Assembly: GCF_900177725.1 (NCBI RefSeq)
Contig: NZ_FXAT01000001.1
Span: 930,001-994,000, forward strand
Origin: Paraburkholderia susongensis
GTDB lineage: Bacteria; Pseudomonadota; Gammaproteobacteria; Burkholderiales; Burkholderiaceae
Reading direction: 5' to 3'
Length of the DNA stretch: 64,000 nt
Made by a program: the position numbers and the translations under genes. The first letter of the stretch is position 1; each line of letters begins with the position of its first letter. Positions 1-8,370 of this stretch are shown here, in pieces. The notes beneath the pieces are model-generated. The model saw only the letters and a program-made list of their open reading frames with translations, made no database searches and had not been told where the DNA came from.

Positions 1-866
1 CGGCGAATCGTTTCAGACAGGATCGGCTGATCGACGCCCGAGCCCGTGAACGCAAGGCGCAGCAGATGACCGCTGCCGGTCTTCAGACGCTGCGCGACGC
101 GCGCTTTCATCGCGGGCGGCAGCTCCTGCGCGATCACGTCGCCGATCAGCGCGCGGGTGACTTCGTGATGCGGTTGCAGGAATACGTCGATGACCTTGCC
201 CTCTTCGACGACGCGGCCCGCGTCGAGCACCGCGACACGGTCGCAGACCTGCTTGATCACATCCATCTGGTGCGTAATCAGCACGATCGTGAGGTTCAGT
301 TCGCGATTGATGCGCTTGAGCAGTTCGAGGATCGCGCGCGTGGTTTCGGGGTCGAGCGCGGAGGTCGCCTCATCCGAGAGCAGCACCTTCGGCTTGCTCG
401 CGAGCGCGCGCGCAATGCCCACGCGCTGCTTCTGGCCGCCGCTGATCTGCGCCGGATAGCGGTCCTTCTGTGCCGACAGCCCGACGAGGTCGAGCAGCGG
501 CAGCACGTTCGCTTCGATTTCGTCGCGCTTCATGCCGGCGAGTTCGAGCGGCAACGCGACATTCTCGTACACGGTGCGCGACGACAGCAGGTTGAAGTGC
601 TGGAAGATCATGCCGATCTCGCGGCGCGCCTCGCGCAACTGCGCGGCGGGCAGCGTCGTCAGATCGCGGCCGTTGACGACGATGTTGCCTTCGGACGGCC
701 GCGTGAGCAGGTTGATCGTGCGCACGAGGGTGCTCTTGCCCGCGCCGCTGCGGCCGATGATGCCGAACACCTCGCCGGCCGGAATCGACAGATTGACGTT
801 GTGCAGCGCCTCGACCCAGCCCCGGGGCCCGGCAAACCGCTGGGAGATATTGCGTATTTCAATCAT
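1..866 (-). CDS. metN: Methionine ABC transporter ATP-binding protein (3' end outside window)
   Basis: ATPase subunit of the MetNIQ D/L-methionine importer, acting at the cytoplasmic face of the inner membrane. The minus-strand translation starts [11 protein letters not shown] at the ATG at 866. It has a Walker [10 protein letters not shown], the ABC signature [16 protein letters not shown], and a Walker [16 protein letters not shown]. About 288 codons are in the window. The C-terminal part ([13 protein letters not shown]) is the start of the NIL/ACT-like domain through which methionine inhibits the transporter. The reading frame runs off the left edge, so metI and metQ would lie outside. There is no Shine-Dalgarno sequence in front of the ATG. 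Instead a strong hairpin at 876-926 ends nine bases upstream. The family assignment is secure. Confidence 0.95.
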   Translation of the reverse strand, partial: MIEIRNISQRFAGPRGWVEALHNVNLSIPAGEVFGIIGRSGAGKSTLVRTINLLTRPSEGNIVVNGRDLTTLPAAQLREARREIGMIFQHFNLLSSRTVYENVALPLELAGMKRDEIEANVLPLLDLVGLSAQKDRYPAQISGGQKQRVGIARALASKPKVLLSDEATSALDPETTRAILELLKRINRELNLTIVLITHQMDVIKQVCDRVAVLDAGRVVEEGKVIDVFLQPHHEVTRALIGDVIAQELPPAMKARVAQRLKTGSGHLLRLAFTGSGVDQPILSETIR

Positions 867-875
867 GGAAAACGA

Positions 876-926
876 AACGGCGGCGACTGCCGGCGAGCGT
901 ATTGCTCCCGGCAAGCGGCCGCCGTT
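876..926 (-). promoter_or_regulatory. Structured leader hairpin directly upstream of metN
   Basis: Outer arms AACGGCGGC (876-884) and GCCGCCGTT (918-926) pair perfectly. Inside them, bases 888-898 and 904-913 form a ten-pair stem with one bulged C and a five-base loop. On the metN strand the structure is followed by a U-rich stretch and then the ATG, in place of a Shine-Dalgarno. It could be an attenuator or translational control element. It does not match the SAM-I, SAM-II or SAH riboswitch motifs that I know. The hairpin is seen; the function is inferred. Confidence 0.4.
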
Positions 927-1104
927 GCTTTTATTGGGATTTGAGGCCGCTATTCTACCGCAGCGACGACATACTCTTTAATAATCAATTCCGATCTTTT
1001 CATAACCTGAGGGCATTAGAGGGGCGCACGATGCGCGATGCTCGCGCACGCTGCGCCGCTGCGACTATGATCGGGCGACATCCAATCAGGACAAGCCGCA
1101 AACC

Positions 1105-2010
1105 ATGCAGACATCCCCGAGCCACACCGTGCGCGCGAGCGCGGGCAACCCCAGTAGCGACGTACCGCAGCGCACCTCGGTCACGGCCGCCGACGGCGTG
1201 CAGTTGCCGCTCTATCGCTGGCAACCCGGTGGGCCGGCGCGCGCGACGGTCGCGCTGCTGCACGGTCTCGCCGAGCACGCCGGCCGCTACGCCGCGCTCG
1301 CCGGCCGGCTCAACGGGGCGGGCATCGAACTGGTCGCGATCGATCTGCGCGGCCACGGCCATGCACCCGGCAAGCGCGCGTACGTGAAGCGCTTCGACGA
1401 CTACCTGCTCGACGCGCAGGCGCTCGTCGACGCCGCCGCCCAAAGCTGCGTGCCGCTCTTCCTGATGGGACACAGCATGGGCGGCGCGGTGGCCGCGCTC
1501 TATGCGATCGAACGACTCGCCGAGAGCGGCCGTCGATTGAGCGGCCTGATCCTGTCGAGTCCCGCGCTCGCGCCGGGCCGCGACGTGCCGCGCTGGATGC
1601 TCGCGGCGAGCCAGGTCATCAGCCGCCTCTACCCGGGCTTCCCGGCAATGAAGATCGACGCCGCGCTGCTCTCGCGCCTTCAGCCGGTGGTGAACGCCAA
1701 TCGCAACGACCCACTCGTGCATCACGGCGCGATTCCGGCGCGCACGGGCGCCGAGCTGCTGCTCGCGATGAAGCGGATCGAGCACGGCCGGGCGGGTCTG
1801 CGCATGCCGCTTTTCGTCTATCACGGCACCGCCGACAAGCTGACCGAGCCCGACGGCAGCCGCGCATTCGGCGAGCACGCGGGTTCGCCGGACAAGACGC
1901 TCACGCTATACGAAGGCAGCTATCACGAGACGATGAACGACCTCGACCGCGACCAGGTGATCGGCGCGTTGATCGAGTGGATCGAAAAGCGGGTAGTGGG
2001 ACGAAGCTGA
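1105..2010 (+). CDS. Alpha/beta hydrolase, monoacylglycerol lipase/lysophospholipase type
   Basis: A 301-residue serine hydrolase of the Hydrolase_4 (PldB/monoglyceride lipase-like) family, predicted to cleave acyl esters. The nucleophile elbow GHSMGG puts Ser at residue 124. The acid is Asp244 in YHGTADKLTEP and the base is His274 in GSYHETMND, giving a complete triad. HGLAEHAGRY near residue 53 supplies the oxyanion hole. No signal peptide is seen, so it is likely cytoplasmic. It is divergent from metN and faces the enoyl-CoA hydratase gene. The physiological substrate cannot be told from the sequence. Confidence 0.85.
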   Translation: MQTSPSHTVRASAGNPSSDVPQRTSVTAADGVQLPLYRWQPGGPARATVALLHGLAEHAGRYAALAGRLNGAGIELVAIDLRGHGHAPGKRAYVKRFDDYLLDAQALVDAAAQSCVPLFLMGHSMGGAVAALYAIERLAESGRRLSGLILSSPALAPGRDVPRWMLAASQVISRLYPGFPAMKIDAALLSRLQPVVNANRNDPLVHHGAIPARTGAELLLAMKRIEHGRAGLRMPLFVYHGTADKLTEPDGSRAFGEHAGSPDKTLTLYEGSYHETMNDLDRDQVIGALIEWIEKRVVGRS

Positions 2011-2099
2011 GCCGGGCTCGCAGCGCGCTCTCGCCGTGACATCGAATTGGCGGCTGCGCCCAGCCACGGTTGATGAACCAAACCAGCGTTTGCAACCGC

Positions 2100-2909
2100 C
2101 TAGCGCTTCCAGTCCGGCGCGCGCTTGTCGATGAACGCCTGCACGCCTTCGAGCGCCGAGTCGTCCATCATGTTGCAGGCCATCGTCTGGCCGGCGAGCT
2201 GATACGCGGCCTCGATGCCCATTTCGAGCTGCCGGTAGAAAAGGCCCTTGCCCGCGCTCACGGCTTCGACCGGCTTCGCGCAGATGCTCGCGGCGAGCCG
2301 CGCGAGTTCGTCGTCGAGCATGTCCGCCGGAACCGTGCGGTTCACGAGACCCTGCTGCTGCGCTTGCGCAGCGTCGATGAAATCGCCGGTGAGCAGCATT
2401 TCAAGCGCCGCCTTGCGCGACAGGTTCCGCGACAGCGGTACCGACGGCGTCGCGCAGAAAAGCCCGAGGTTCACACCCGAGACGGCGAAGCGCGCAGTAT
2501 CGGCGGCCACCGCGAGATCGCACATCGCGACAAGCTGGCAGCCGGCTGCCGTCGCGATGCCGTGCACGCGCGCGATCACCGGCTGCGGCATGCGCTGGAT
2601 CGTCATCATCAGCTTCGTGCAGCGCGCGAAAAGCTGCTGGTAGTAAGCAAGCGACGGCGCCGCACGCATTTCCTTCAGATCGTGTCCCGCGCAGAACGCG
2701 CGCCCCGCCCCGGCGATCACGACGACGCGCGCATCCGTCCGCGCAATCGCACTCAGGCTCTGCTGAAGTTCGTCGAGCAGCGCCTCGGATAGCGCATTGA
2801 ACGCATCGGGCCGGTTCATCGTCACGCGCACGACGCCCGGCACGCGATACGCGTCGTGTTCGATCTCGACCAGTGAAGCGTTGCCGCTGTCTGCGGGACT
2901 GGCGTTCAT
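2100..2909 (-). CDS. Enoyl-CoA hydratase/isomerase family protein (ECHDC3-like)
   Basis: Crotonase-fold protein of 269 residues. It carries the acyl-CoA and oxyanion-hole segment VVVIAGAGRAFCAGHDLKEM and the second half of the active site around GVNLGLFCATPSVPLSR, typical of the ECHDC3-like branch. I chose the ATG at 2909 because AGGAG lies seven bases upstream; an in-frame extension to 2978 runs into the 13-bp tandem repeat and has no ribosome site. Hydratase activity is expected for the family, but the usual catalytic glutamate pair of true enoyl-CoA hydratases is not evident, so the exact reaction is uncertain. It is transcribed away from the HDAC-like gene end at 3039. Confidence 0.85.
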   Translation of the reverse strand: MNASPADSGNASLVEIEHDAYRVPGVVRVTMNRPDAFNALSEALLDELQQSLSAIARTDARVVVIAGAGRAFCAGHDLKEMRAAPSLAYYQQLFARCTKLMMTIQRMPQPVIARVHGIATAAGCQLVAMCDLAVAADTARFAVSGVNLGLFCATPSVPLSRNLSRKAALEMLLTGDFIDAAQAQQQGLVNRTVPADMLDDELARLAASICAKPVEAVSAGKGLFYRQLEMGIEAAYQLAGQTMACNMMDDSALEGVQAFIDKRAPDWKR

Positions 2910-2926
2910 GGCTCGCTCCTCGCTGC

Positions 2927-3004
2927 GTTGCCTGACTGTGTTGCCTGACTGTGTCGCTTTACTGCGTTGCTTGCCCACGTTGCGCTACGTTACGTTGTGC
3001 CGTT
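2927..3004. repeat. Degenerate 13-bp tandem repeat upstream of the enoyl-CoA hydratase gene
   Basis: Two perfect copies of GTTGCCTGACTGT (2927-2939 and 2940-2952) are followed by decaying copies GTCGCTTTACTGC, GTTGCTTGCCCAC, GTTGCGCTACGTT and ACGTTGTGCCGTT. The array fills most of the gap between two minus-strand genes and ends just outside the ribosome binding site. Confidence 0.85.
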
Positions 3005-3038
3005 CAGGATGCGCCGAATACCGGGACCGCTCAGAGAT

Positions 3039-3962
3039 TCAGATACCGGCGAGCGCACGCACGTGCGCGACCACGCTGCGGCCGAGCGCCGACAGGTTGT
3101 AGCCGCCCTCGAGACAACTGACGATGCGCCCGCGCGCGTAGCGCGTCGCGATCTCGCGCATCTGCTCGGTAATCCACGCGTAATCGTCTTCGACGAGCCC
3201 CATGTTGCCGAGGTCGTCCTCGCGATGCGCATCGAAGCCGGCCGAGATGAACAGCATCTCCGGCTTGAATTCGTGCAGGCGCGGCAGCCACAGCATGTCG
3301 ACCGCCTCGCGCACCGCCATGCCGTTCGAGCGTGCCGGCATCGGCACATTGCACATGTTGGGCGCCTGGTTGTCGGCGCCCGTGAACGGATAGAACGGAT
3401 GCTGGAAGATGCTGCACATGAGTACGCGCGAGTCGCCCGAGAACGCGGCCTCGGTGCCGTTGCCATGATGCACGTCGAAGTCGATGATCGCGACGCGCGC
3501 GAGGCCATGCACCTCGAGCGCGTGACGCGCGGCGATCGCGACGTTGTTGAAGAAGCAGAAGCCCATCGCGCGCGCCGGCTCCGCATGATGGCCGGGCGGC
3601 CGCACGCTGCAAAATGCGTTGTCGTAGCGGCCTTCGAGCACCGCGTCCGTCGCGGCCACCGCCGCGCCCGCGGCGCGCAGCGCGGCTTGCCACGTGTGCG
3701 GGTTCATCGTCGTGTCGGGGTCGATCTCCGCGGTGCCCTCGGTGGGCGAACGGCTGCGGATGTAATCGACATGCGCCTGCGTATGCACGCGCAGCAGCGC
3801 GGCTTCGTCGGCGAGCGGCGGCGATTCGCGCCCGATCAGCGCGTCGATGCGGCTCGCGATCAGCTGGTCCTCGATCGCCTGCAGGCGCGCGGGACATTCG
3901 GGATGCCACTGCCCCATGTCGTGCAGCAGACAGTCGGCGTGGGAATAAAAGCCTGTTGCCAT
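3039..3962 (-). CDS. Histone deacetylase superfamily protein (AcuC/acetylpolyamine amidohydrolase-like)
   Basis: Zinc-dependent deacetylase of 307 residues from the start MATGFYSHADC. All HDAC-class catalytic features are visible: the HH pair in RPPGHHAEP (His125, His126), zinc ligands Asp163 and His165 in IIDFDVHHGNGT and Asp244 in SAGFDAHREDD, and the catalytic Tyr288 in LEGGYNL. In bacteria this family removes acetyl groups from small amines or proteins; the substrate here is unknown. The ATG at 3962 is preceded by an AAGAG-type ribosome site that is itself duplicated by a 9-bp repeat. The longer frame to 4214 has no support. The gene is divergent from mltB. Confidence 0.9.
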   Translation of the reverse strand: MATGFYSHADCLLHDMGQWHPECPARLQAIEDQLIASRIDALIGRESPPLADEAALLRVHTQAHVDYIRSRSPTEGTAEIDPDTTMNPHTWQAALRAAGAAVAATDAVLEGRYDNAFCSVRPPGHHAEPARAMGFCFFNNVAIAARHALEVHGLARVAIIDFDVHHGNGTEAAFSGDSRVLMCSIFQHPFYPFTGADNQAPNMCNVPMPARSNGMAVREAVDMLWLPRLHEFKPEMLFISAGFDAHREDDLGNMGLVEDDYAWITEQMREIATRYARGRIVSCLEGGYNLSALGRSVVAHVRALAGI

Positions 3963-3964
3963 AG

Positions 3965-3982
3965 TTCTCTTGTTTCTCTTGT
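3965..3982. repeat. Perfect 9-bp duplication carrying the ribosome site of the HDAC-like gene
   Basis: TTCTCTTGT occurs twice without a gap (3965-3973 and 3974-3982). On the minus strand each unit contains AAGAG, so the weak Shine-Dalgarno motif ahead of the start at 3962 is present twice. Confidence 0.7.
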
Positions 3983-4231
3983 GCGCCTCTTCTACGCGCG
4001 GCGCATTCGATGCGCGCAGCGTGTCTCCGTCGAGCGGCGCGCGCCCCGGCGCGCCGATATTCATCAAGTTACCACACGATGGCGCGGTAGGGCCGCTGCG
4101 CCGCCGCTGTGGCGTGTTCGGCACGGTTTTGCGGAGGGCGTCGGGTATACTGCCCCCGGCCCGTTTCCTTCGATTACCCTCGGCGTTCCCCGTCGCCCCC
4201 CGTCTCTCACGCACTGCGCTTCCTGCTCACT

Positions 4232-5485
4232 ATGACCGTCAAGCTTGCTCTGCCCGCACGATCCACATGCAACCGGTTACGCCTTGGCATGCTGGCCGCC
4301 TCACTGTCCGTCGCATCGTGCATGTTCATGGCAGCCAGTCCGGCGAATGCGAAGAAGTCGCCGGTGCAGATCGCGCAAAGCCAGCCGCAGCAGCCGGTGC
4401 AGCAAGGGCAGACGTTCGAGGAAGAGATCATTCCGCAGCGCTACGCGAACAACGCGAATGTCGATGCGTTCATCAACGAGATGGTGGCCCGCTACGACTT
4501 CGACGAAAACGCGCTCCATGCGCTCTTTGCCGGCGTCAGCTATTCGGCGACCGCGGTGAAGCTCGTCACGCCGTCGCCCTCGCCGTCGGTCAAGAACTGG
4601 CGCGTGTATCAGGCGCGCTTTCTGGACCCTGTGCGCATCAATGCCGGCGTGCGTTTCTGGCGCGAGAACCAGGCCACGCTGCAACGCGCGTATCAGGAGT
4701 TCGGCGTGCCGCCGGAGGTGATCGTCGGCATCATCGGCGTGGAAACGATCTACGGCCGCTACATGGGCAACTTCCGCGTGCTCGATGCGCTGACCACGCT
4801 CAGCTTCGATTATCCGAGCACGGCGAATCGCGCGGACCGCCAGGCCACCTTCCGCAAGAATCTCGAAGACTATCTCGTGTGGACGCGCGACGCGCAGATC
4901 GACCCGACCACCGTGCTCGGCTCCTACACCGGCGCAATCGGCATTCCGCAGTTCCTGCCGAGCAGCATCGTGCAATACGCGGTGAATTACGACGGCAACA
5001 AGCGCATCGATCTGCGCACGAGCGAGGCGGATGCAATCGGCAGCGTCGCGAATTATCTGCGTCAGAACGGCTGGGAGAGCGGCCGGCCGGTGGTGTGGCA
5101 CATCGCCACGGACGCGGGCAGCCTCGGCGTCGCGCAAGCGGCCGCCAACGGTCAGCCGGAGCCGCGCTGGCCGCTCGAACAGTTGCTGCGCGCCGGACTC
5201 GTGCTGAACGAGCCGAACCTCGATATCGCCACGGAAGCGGGTACGCCGGTAACGGTGGTCGATCTGCCGTCGCCGGGACGCGGCACCGAGTTCGTGCTCG
5301 GCCTGAAGAACTTCTATGTGCTGACGCGCTATAACCGCAGCTTCTTCTATGCGCTCGCGGTGTATCAGTTGGGTCAGCGGGTGAAGGCGCAGATGCAGGC
5401 GATGGATGCGGCGAATAGTGCGGCGCCCCAAGGTTCGCAGGGACCGCAAAGCCCGGTCAATTCGCCGAACACCGATTCGCAATAA
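4232..5485 (+). CDS. mltB: Membrane-bound lytic murein transglycosylase B
   Basis: Peptidoglycan lyase of the SLT-MltB family, 417 residues, acting in the periplasm or at the inner face of the outer membrane. The catalytic Glu171 lies in GIIGVETIYGRYMG, and the substrate-binding segment IGIPQFLPSSIVQYAVNYDG follows near residue 235. The N-terminus from ATG 4232 is a signal sequence. VASC (Cys30) fits a lipobox, but ASPANA|KK is also an acceptable signal peptidase I site, so lipoprotein status is open. The C-terminal 25 residues are Gln/Ser/Pro-rich. It converges with cysM on a shared terminator at 5533. The longer reading frame from 4109 is not supported. Confidence 0.93.
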   Translation: MTVKLALPARSTCNRLRLGMLAASLSVASCMFMAASPANAKKSPVQIAQSQPQQPVQQGQTFEEEIIPQRYANNANVDAFINEMVARYDFDENALHALFAGVSYSATAVKLVTPSPSPSVKNWRVYQARFLDPVRINAGVRFWRENQATLQRAYQEFGVPPEVIVGIIGVETIYGRYMGNFRVLDALTTLSFDYPSTANRADRQATFRKNLEDYLVWTRDAQIDPTTVLGSYTGAIGIPQFLPSSIVQYAVNYDGNKRIDLRTSEADAIGSVANYLRQNGWESGRPVVWHIATDAGSLGVAQAAANGQPEPRWPLEQLLRAGLVLNEPNLDIATEAGTPVTVVDLPSPGRGTEFVLGLKNFYVLTRYNRSFFYALAVYQLGQRVKAQMQAMDAANSAAPQGSQGPQSPVNSPNTDSQ

Positions 5486-5532
5486 GTTCGGCTGCCGGGG
5501 CTCAGCGTGCGCCCCGCCTCGAGCGACATGAC

Positions 5533-5559
5533 AAAAGCGCCGGCTTGACCGGCGCTTTT
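5533..5559. terminator. Bidirectional intrinsic terminator between mltB and cysM
   Basis: AAAAGCGCCGG and CCGGCGCTTTT form a perfect 11-bp stem with loop CTTGA. A-runs and T-runs on both sides suit termination of both convergent genes. Confidence 0.85.
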
Positions 5560-5565
5560 CATTGG

Positions 5566-5610
5566 CTCACGCGACCCGTGTGACTCATGTGACTCGCGCA
5601 ACTCGCTTGC
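5566..5610. repeat. 9-bp tandem repeat abutting the cysM stop codon
   Basis: Five units of nine bases (CTCACGCGA, CCCGTGTGA, CTCATGTGA, CTCGCGCAA, CTCGCTTGC) run without a gap from the terminator to the base before the cysM stop codon. The units are degenerate but in register. Confidence 0.7.
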
Positions 5611-6513
5611 TCAGGCGGGAAACACGCCCGTGGACAGGTAGCGGTCGCCGCGATCGCAGACGATGAACACGATCGTCGCATTCTCGACCTGGCGCGCGAC
5701 ACGCAGCGCGACTTCACACGCGCCGCCCGACGAAATGCCGGCGAAGATACCTTCGACCGAGGCGAGACGCCGCGCCATTGCCTCAGCAGCGGACTGGCTC
5801 ACGTTCTCGACGCGGTCCACGCGGCTGCGATCGAAAATTTTCGGCAGGTAGGCTTCCGGCCACTTGCGGATGCCGGGAATACGCGAGCCTTCCTCGGGCT
5901 GCGCGCCGATGATTTCGATCTGCTGATTCTGCGTTTTCAGATACGTCGACACGCCCATGATCGTGCCGGTCGTACCCATCGACGACACGAAGTGCGTGAT
6001 GCGCCCTTCGGTGTCATGCCAGATTTCCGGGCCCGTGCCCTCAATATGCGAGGCCGGATTGTCCGGATTCGCGAACTGGTCGAGGATGATCCCCTTGCCT
6101 TCGCGCTGCATCTGCTCGGCCAGATCGCGCGCGTATTCCATGCCGCCCGTAACCGGCGTGAGAATGATTTGCGCACCATATGCAGCCATGCTCTGACGGC
6201 GCTCCACCGACAGGTCTTCCGGCATGATCAGCACCATCTTGTAGCCGCGGATCGCGGCCGCCATGGCGAGCGCGATGCCGGTGTTGCCGCTCGTCGATTC
6301 GATCAGCGTGTCGCCCGGCTTGATGCGCCCGCGCGCTTCCGCTTTCTTGATCATCGACAACGCCGGGCGATCCTTCACCGATCCCGCGGGGTTATTCCCC
6401 TCGAGCTTCGCAAGGACTACGTTATTGCGGCTGCGGATCTCGTCGTCGGGAAGACGGACGAGTTGCACGAGCGGTGTATTGCCGATCGTGTCTTCAATCG
6501 TTTTGTATGCCAT
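5611..6513 (-). CDS. cysM: Cysteine synthase B (O-acetylserine sulfhydrylase)
   Basis: PLP-dependent enzyme making L-cysteine from O-acetylserine and sulfide or thiosulfate. It is 300 residues long, starting MAYKTIEDTIGNTPLVQL. The PLP lysine is Lys47 in NNPAGSVKDRP, the substrate loop is ESTSGNTGIALAM, and the phosphate-binding glycine loop is SSMGTTGTIMG. Length and the CysM-type C-terminus (VFIVCDRGDRYLSTGVF) separate it from CysK. The leader holds an 11-bp direct repeat at 6525 and 6550. No strong Shine-Dalgarno is seen. It is the last gene of the minus-strand block before the 5533 terminator. Confidence 0.95.
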   Translation of the reverse strand: MAYKTIEDTIGNTPLVQLVRLPDDEIRSRNNVVLAKLEGNNPAGSVKDRPALSMIKKAEARGRIKPGDTLIESTSGNTGIALAMAAAIRGYKMVLIMPEDLSVERRQSMAAYGAQIILTPVTGGMEYARDLAEQMQREGKGIILDQFANPDNPASHIEGTGPEIWHDTEGRITHFVSSMGTTGTIMGVSTYLKTQNQQIEIIGAQPEEGSRIPGIRKWPEAYLPKIFDRSRVDRVENVSQSAAEAMARRLASVEGIFAGISSGGACEVALRVARQVENATIVFIVCDRGDRYLSTGVFPA

Positions 6514-6524
6514 GTCGGGTTCTG

Positions 6525-6560
6525 AATCTATCGATGTGCGTTTGTCTTCAATCTATCGAT
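6525..6560 (-). promoter_or_regulatory. 11-bp direct repeat in the cysM leader, possible operator
   Basis: AATCTATCGAT occurs at 6525-6535 and again at 6550-6560, 25 bp apart, immediately upstream of the cysM start. Two identical sites at this distance suit a dimeric regulator or an RNA element. Which regulator would bind cannot be told. Confidence 0.4.
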
Positions 6561-6634
6561 TCTAAACCACCATGTTCAACGCTGCCGTGCAGCCCTTCTG
6601 CGCGTATGGATGCCTGCGTTTGCGATGCAATAGA

Positions 6635-6655
6635 CCCGCGGCGGTGAACCGCGGG
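6635..6655. other. GC-rich hairpin in the cysM/ComEA-like gap
   Basis: CCCGCGG and CCGCGGG form a 7-bp stem with a seven-base loop. There is no T-run, so it is a poor terminator. The rest of the 6514-6812 gap shows no gene that I can support. Confidence 0.35.
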
Positions 6656-6812
6656 AGCCAGTCATGTGAATGACAGTTCAAGAAGTGCCCGTTCACTCCA
6701 CTAGCGAAGGAGGAATGACAGCAGAAAAAAGCGGGAAACGATCGTGGACCGCGCGCCCGCAGACCAGCGGCGCTTGATTACGCAGGGTTGCATACACGCG
6801 GCCCGCCTCCGC

Positions 6813-7178
6813 TTACTTCTTCACCGCCACGGCAGGGTTGTTTTTAGCCGTGGCGGCTGGAACGGCCTCGCCCTTTGTCGGCGAAGTCGCCGCAACCTGC
6901 GTGCCAGCAGCCGCGCCAGCCGGACCGACAGCGAGACCCTCCGCCTGCAGGCGCTCGACGGTATGCCCGCCCATGCCCTTGACGCGCTTGCCGAGATCGG
7001 CCATGTCCTTGAACGGACCATGCGCGGTGCGCTCTTCGAGAATGGCTTTCGCTTTCGCGGCGCCGATGCCCTTGACGCCGCGAAGCGCGTCTTCGTTAGC
7101 CGTATTGACGTCGACCATCGCATACGCGTGGCCGAAAGCGGCGAGCATGGCCGCGGTAACCAGAACTTTTCGAAACAT
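6813..7178 (-). CDS. ComEA-like helix-hairpin-helix protein, exported
   Basis: A 121-residue protein starting MFRKVLVTAAMLAAFGHAYA, a clear signal peptide, followed by VDVNTANEDALRGVKGIGAAKAKAILEER. This is the helix-hairpin-helix DNA-binding repeat of the ComEA family. The C-terminal 40 residues are Ala/Thr/Lys-rich and probably disordered. ComEA homologues bind incoming DNA in the periplasm during natural transformation, but no other competence gene is nearby, so a role in competence is not shown. The ATG at 7178 has GGGAG six bases upstream; the longer frame to 7217 was rejected. Confidence 0.85.
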   Translation of the reverse strand: MFRKVLVTAAMLAAFGHAYAMVDVNTANEDALRGVKGIGAAKAKAILEERTAHGPFKDMADLGKRVKGMGGHTVERLQAEGLAVGPAGAAAGTQVAATSPTKGEAVPAATAKNNPAVAVKK

Positions 7179-7256
7179 ATTGGAATCTCCCTGTTCGTAC
7201 TGACCGGCGACCATCACCGGTCAGGAGATTCCAGTTTAAAGAGGACTGCGAAATAT

Positions 7257-8249
7257 TTACACCTGGCCGAACAGCCAACGTACATAGCGATCGACACCTT
7301 CCTGCACGCTCAGAAACGGCGCGTCGTAGCCGGCCGCGCGCAGCTTCGACTGATCGGCCTGCGTGAAGCACTGATACTTGCCGCGCAGTGCATCGGGGAA
7401 CGGAATGTATTCGATCAGCCCGCGCTGCACCTGATCCGCGAGCGACAGCGCCGGCTCGTTGTTCAGCGCGCGCAGCGTGTTGACCACGGTGCTCGCGATG
7501 TCGTTGAACGGCTGCGCGCGGCCGGTGCCGAGATTGAAGATGCCCGACTTCTCCGGGTGATCGAAGAAGAACAGGTTGACCTTCACGACGTCTTCGACCG
7601 AGATGAAATCGCGCGTCTGCTCGCCGGCCGCATAGCCGTTGTATTCGCCGAACAGCTTGACCTTGCCCTCGGCGCGGAACTGGTTGAAGTTGTGAAACGC
7701 GACCGACGCCATGCGCGCCTTGTGCGTTTCGCGCGGACCGTACACGTTGAAATAACGGAAGCCCGCGATCTGGCTCTTCGCGCTGGGCAGCACGCGGCGG
7801 ATCACCTGGTCGAACAGGAACTTCGAATAGCCGTACACGTTCAGCGGCTGCTCGACTTCGCGCTCCTCGACGAAGCGGCTCGAGCCGCCATACGTCGCCG
7901 CCGACGACGCGTACAGGAACTGGATGTTCTGCGCGAGGCAGACGTCGAGCACGTCGCGGCTATAGCGGTAGTTGTTGTCCATCATGTAGCGGCCGTCGGT
8001 TTCCATCGTGTCCGAGCAGGCGCCTTCGTGGAAGATCGCGCGCACCTTGCCGAAGTCGCCGCGCTGGAAGCGTTCGACGAATTCGGTCTTGTCGAGATAG
8101 TCGTCGATTTCGCAGTCGACCAGATTTCTGAACTTGTCCGCGCGCGTGAGATTGTCGACGGCGATGATGCGTTGTTCGCCGCGCTCGTTGAGCGCCTTCA
8201 CGAGATTGCTGCCGATAAAACCGGCCGCGCCGGTGACGATGACGGTCAT
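7257..8249 (-). CDS. hldD: ADP-L-glycero-D-manno-heptose 6-epimerase
   Basis: Last step of ADP-heptose synthesis for the LPS inner core, 330 residues. It is a short-chain dehydrogenase fold with the NADP-binding motif [10 protein letters not shown] at the N-terminus and the catalytic pair Tyr139 and Lys143 in [22 protein letters not shown] is a hallmark of HldD. Start ATG at 8249 (MTVIVTG). It sits directly downstream of the heptose kinase and ugd and probably shares the lapAB-ugd-hldA transcript. Confidence 0.96.
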   Translation of the reverse strand: MTVIVTGAAGFIGSNLVKALNERGEQRIIAVDNLTRADKFRNLVDCEIDDYLDKTEFVERFQRGDFGKVRAIFHEGACSDTMETDGRYMMDNNYRYSRDVLDVCLAQNIQFLYASSAATYGGSSRFVEEREVEQPLNVYGYSKFLFDQVIRRVLPSAKSQIAGFRYFNVYGPRETHKARMASVAFHNFNQFRAEGKVKLFGEYNGYAAGEQTRDFISVEDVVKVNLFFFDHPEKSGIFNLGTGRAQPFNDIASTVVNTLRALNNEPALSLADQVQRGLIEYIPFPDALRGKYQCFTQADQSKLRAAGYDAPFLSVQEGVDRYVRWLFGQV

Positions 8250-8370
8250 GATGATCCTGCGGTAGTGAGCGTTGCGTGGGATTGGAGTCAGCCAGCGTTC
8301 GGCGAGCCCCTCGCGCACGTTGCGCACTGCAAACGCACCTGCACACGCGAGGGGAACCCGGCGGGCTGCA

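Noticed and set aside
867..1104. Known SAM riboswitch upstream of metN
   Set aside because: A strong hairpin is present, but I cannot match SAM-I, SAM-II/V or SAH consensus elements, so no named riboswitch is called.
6707..6771. Mini-frame after AAGGAGG at 6707
   Set aside because: Only one base separates the Shine-Dalgarno-like sequence from the ATG, the peptide would be 18 residues, and it opposes the local operon.
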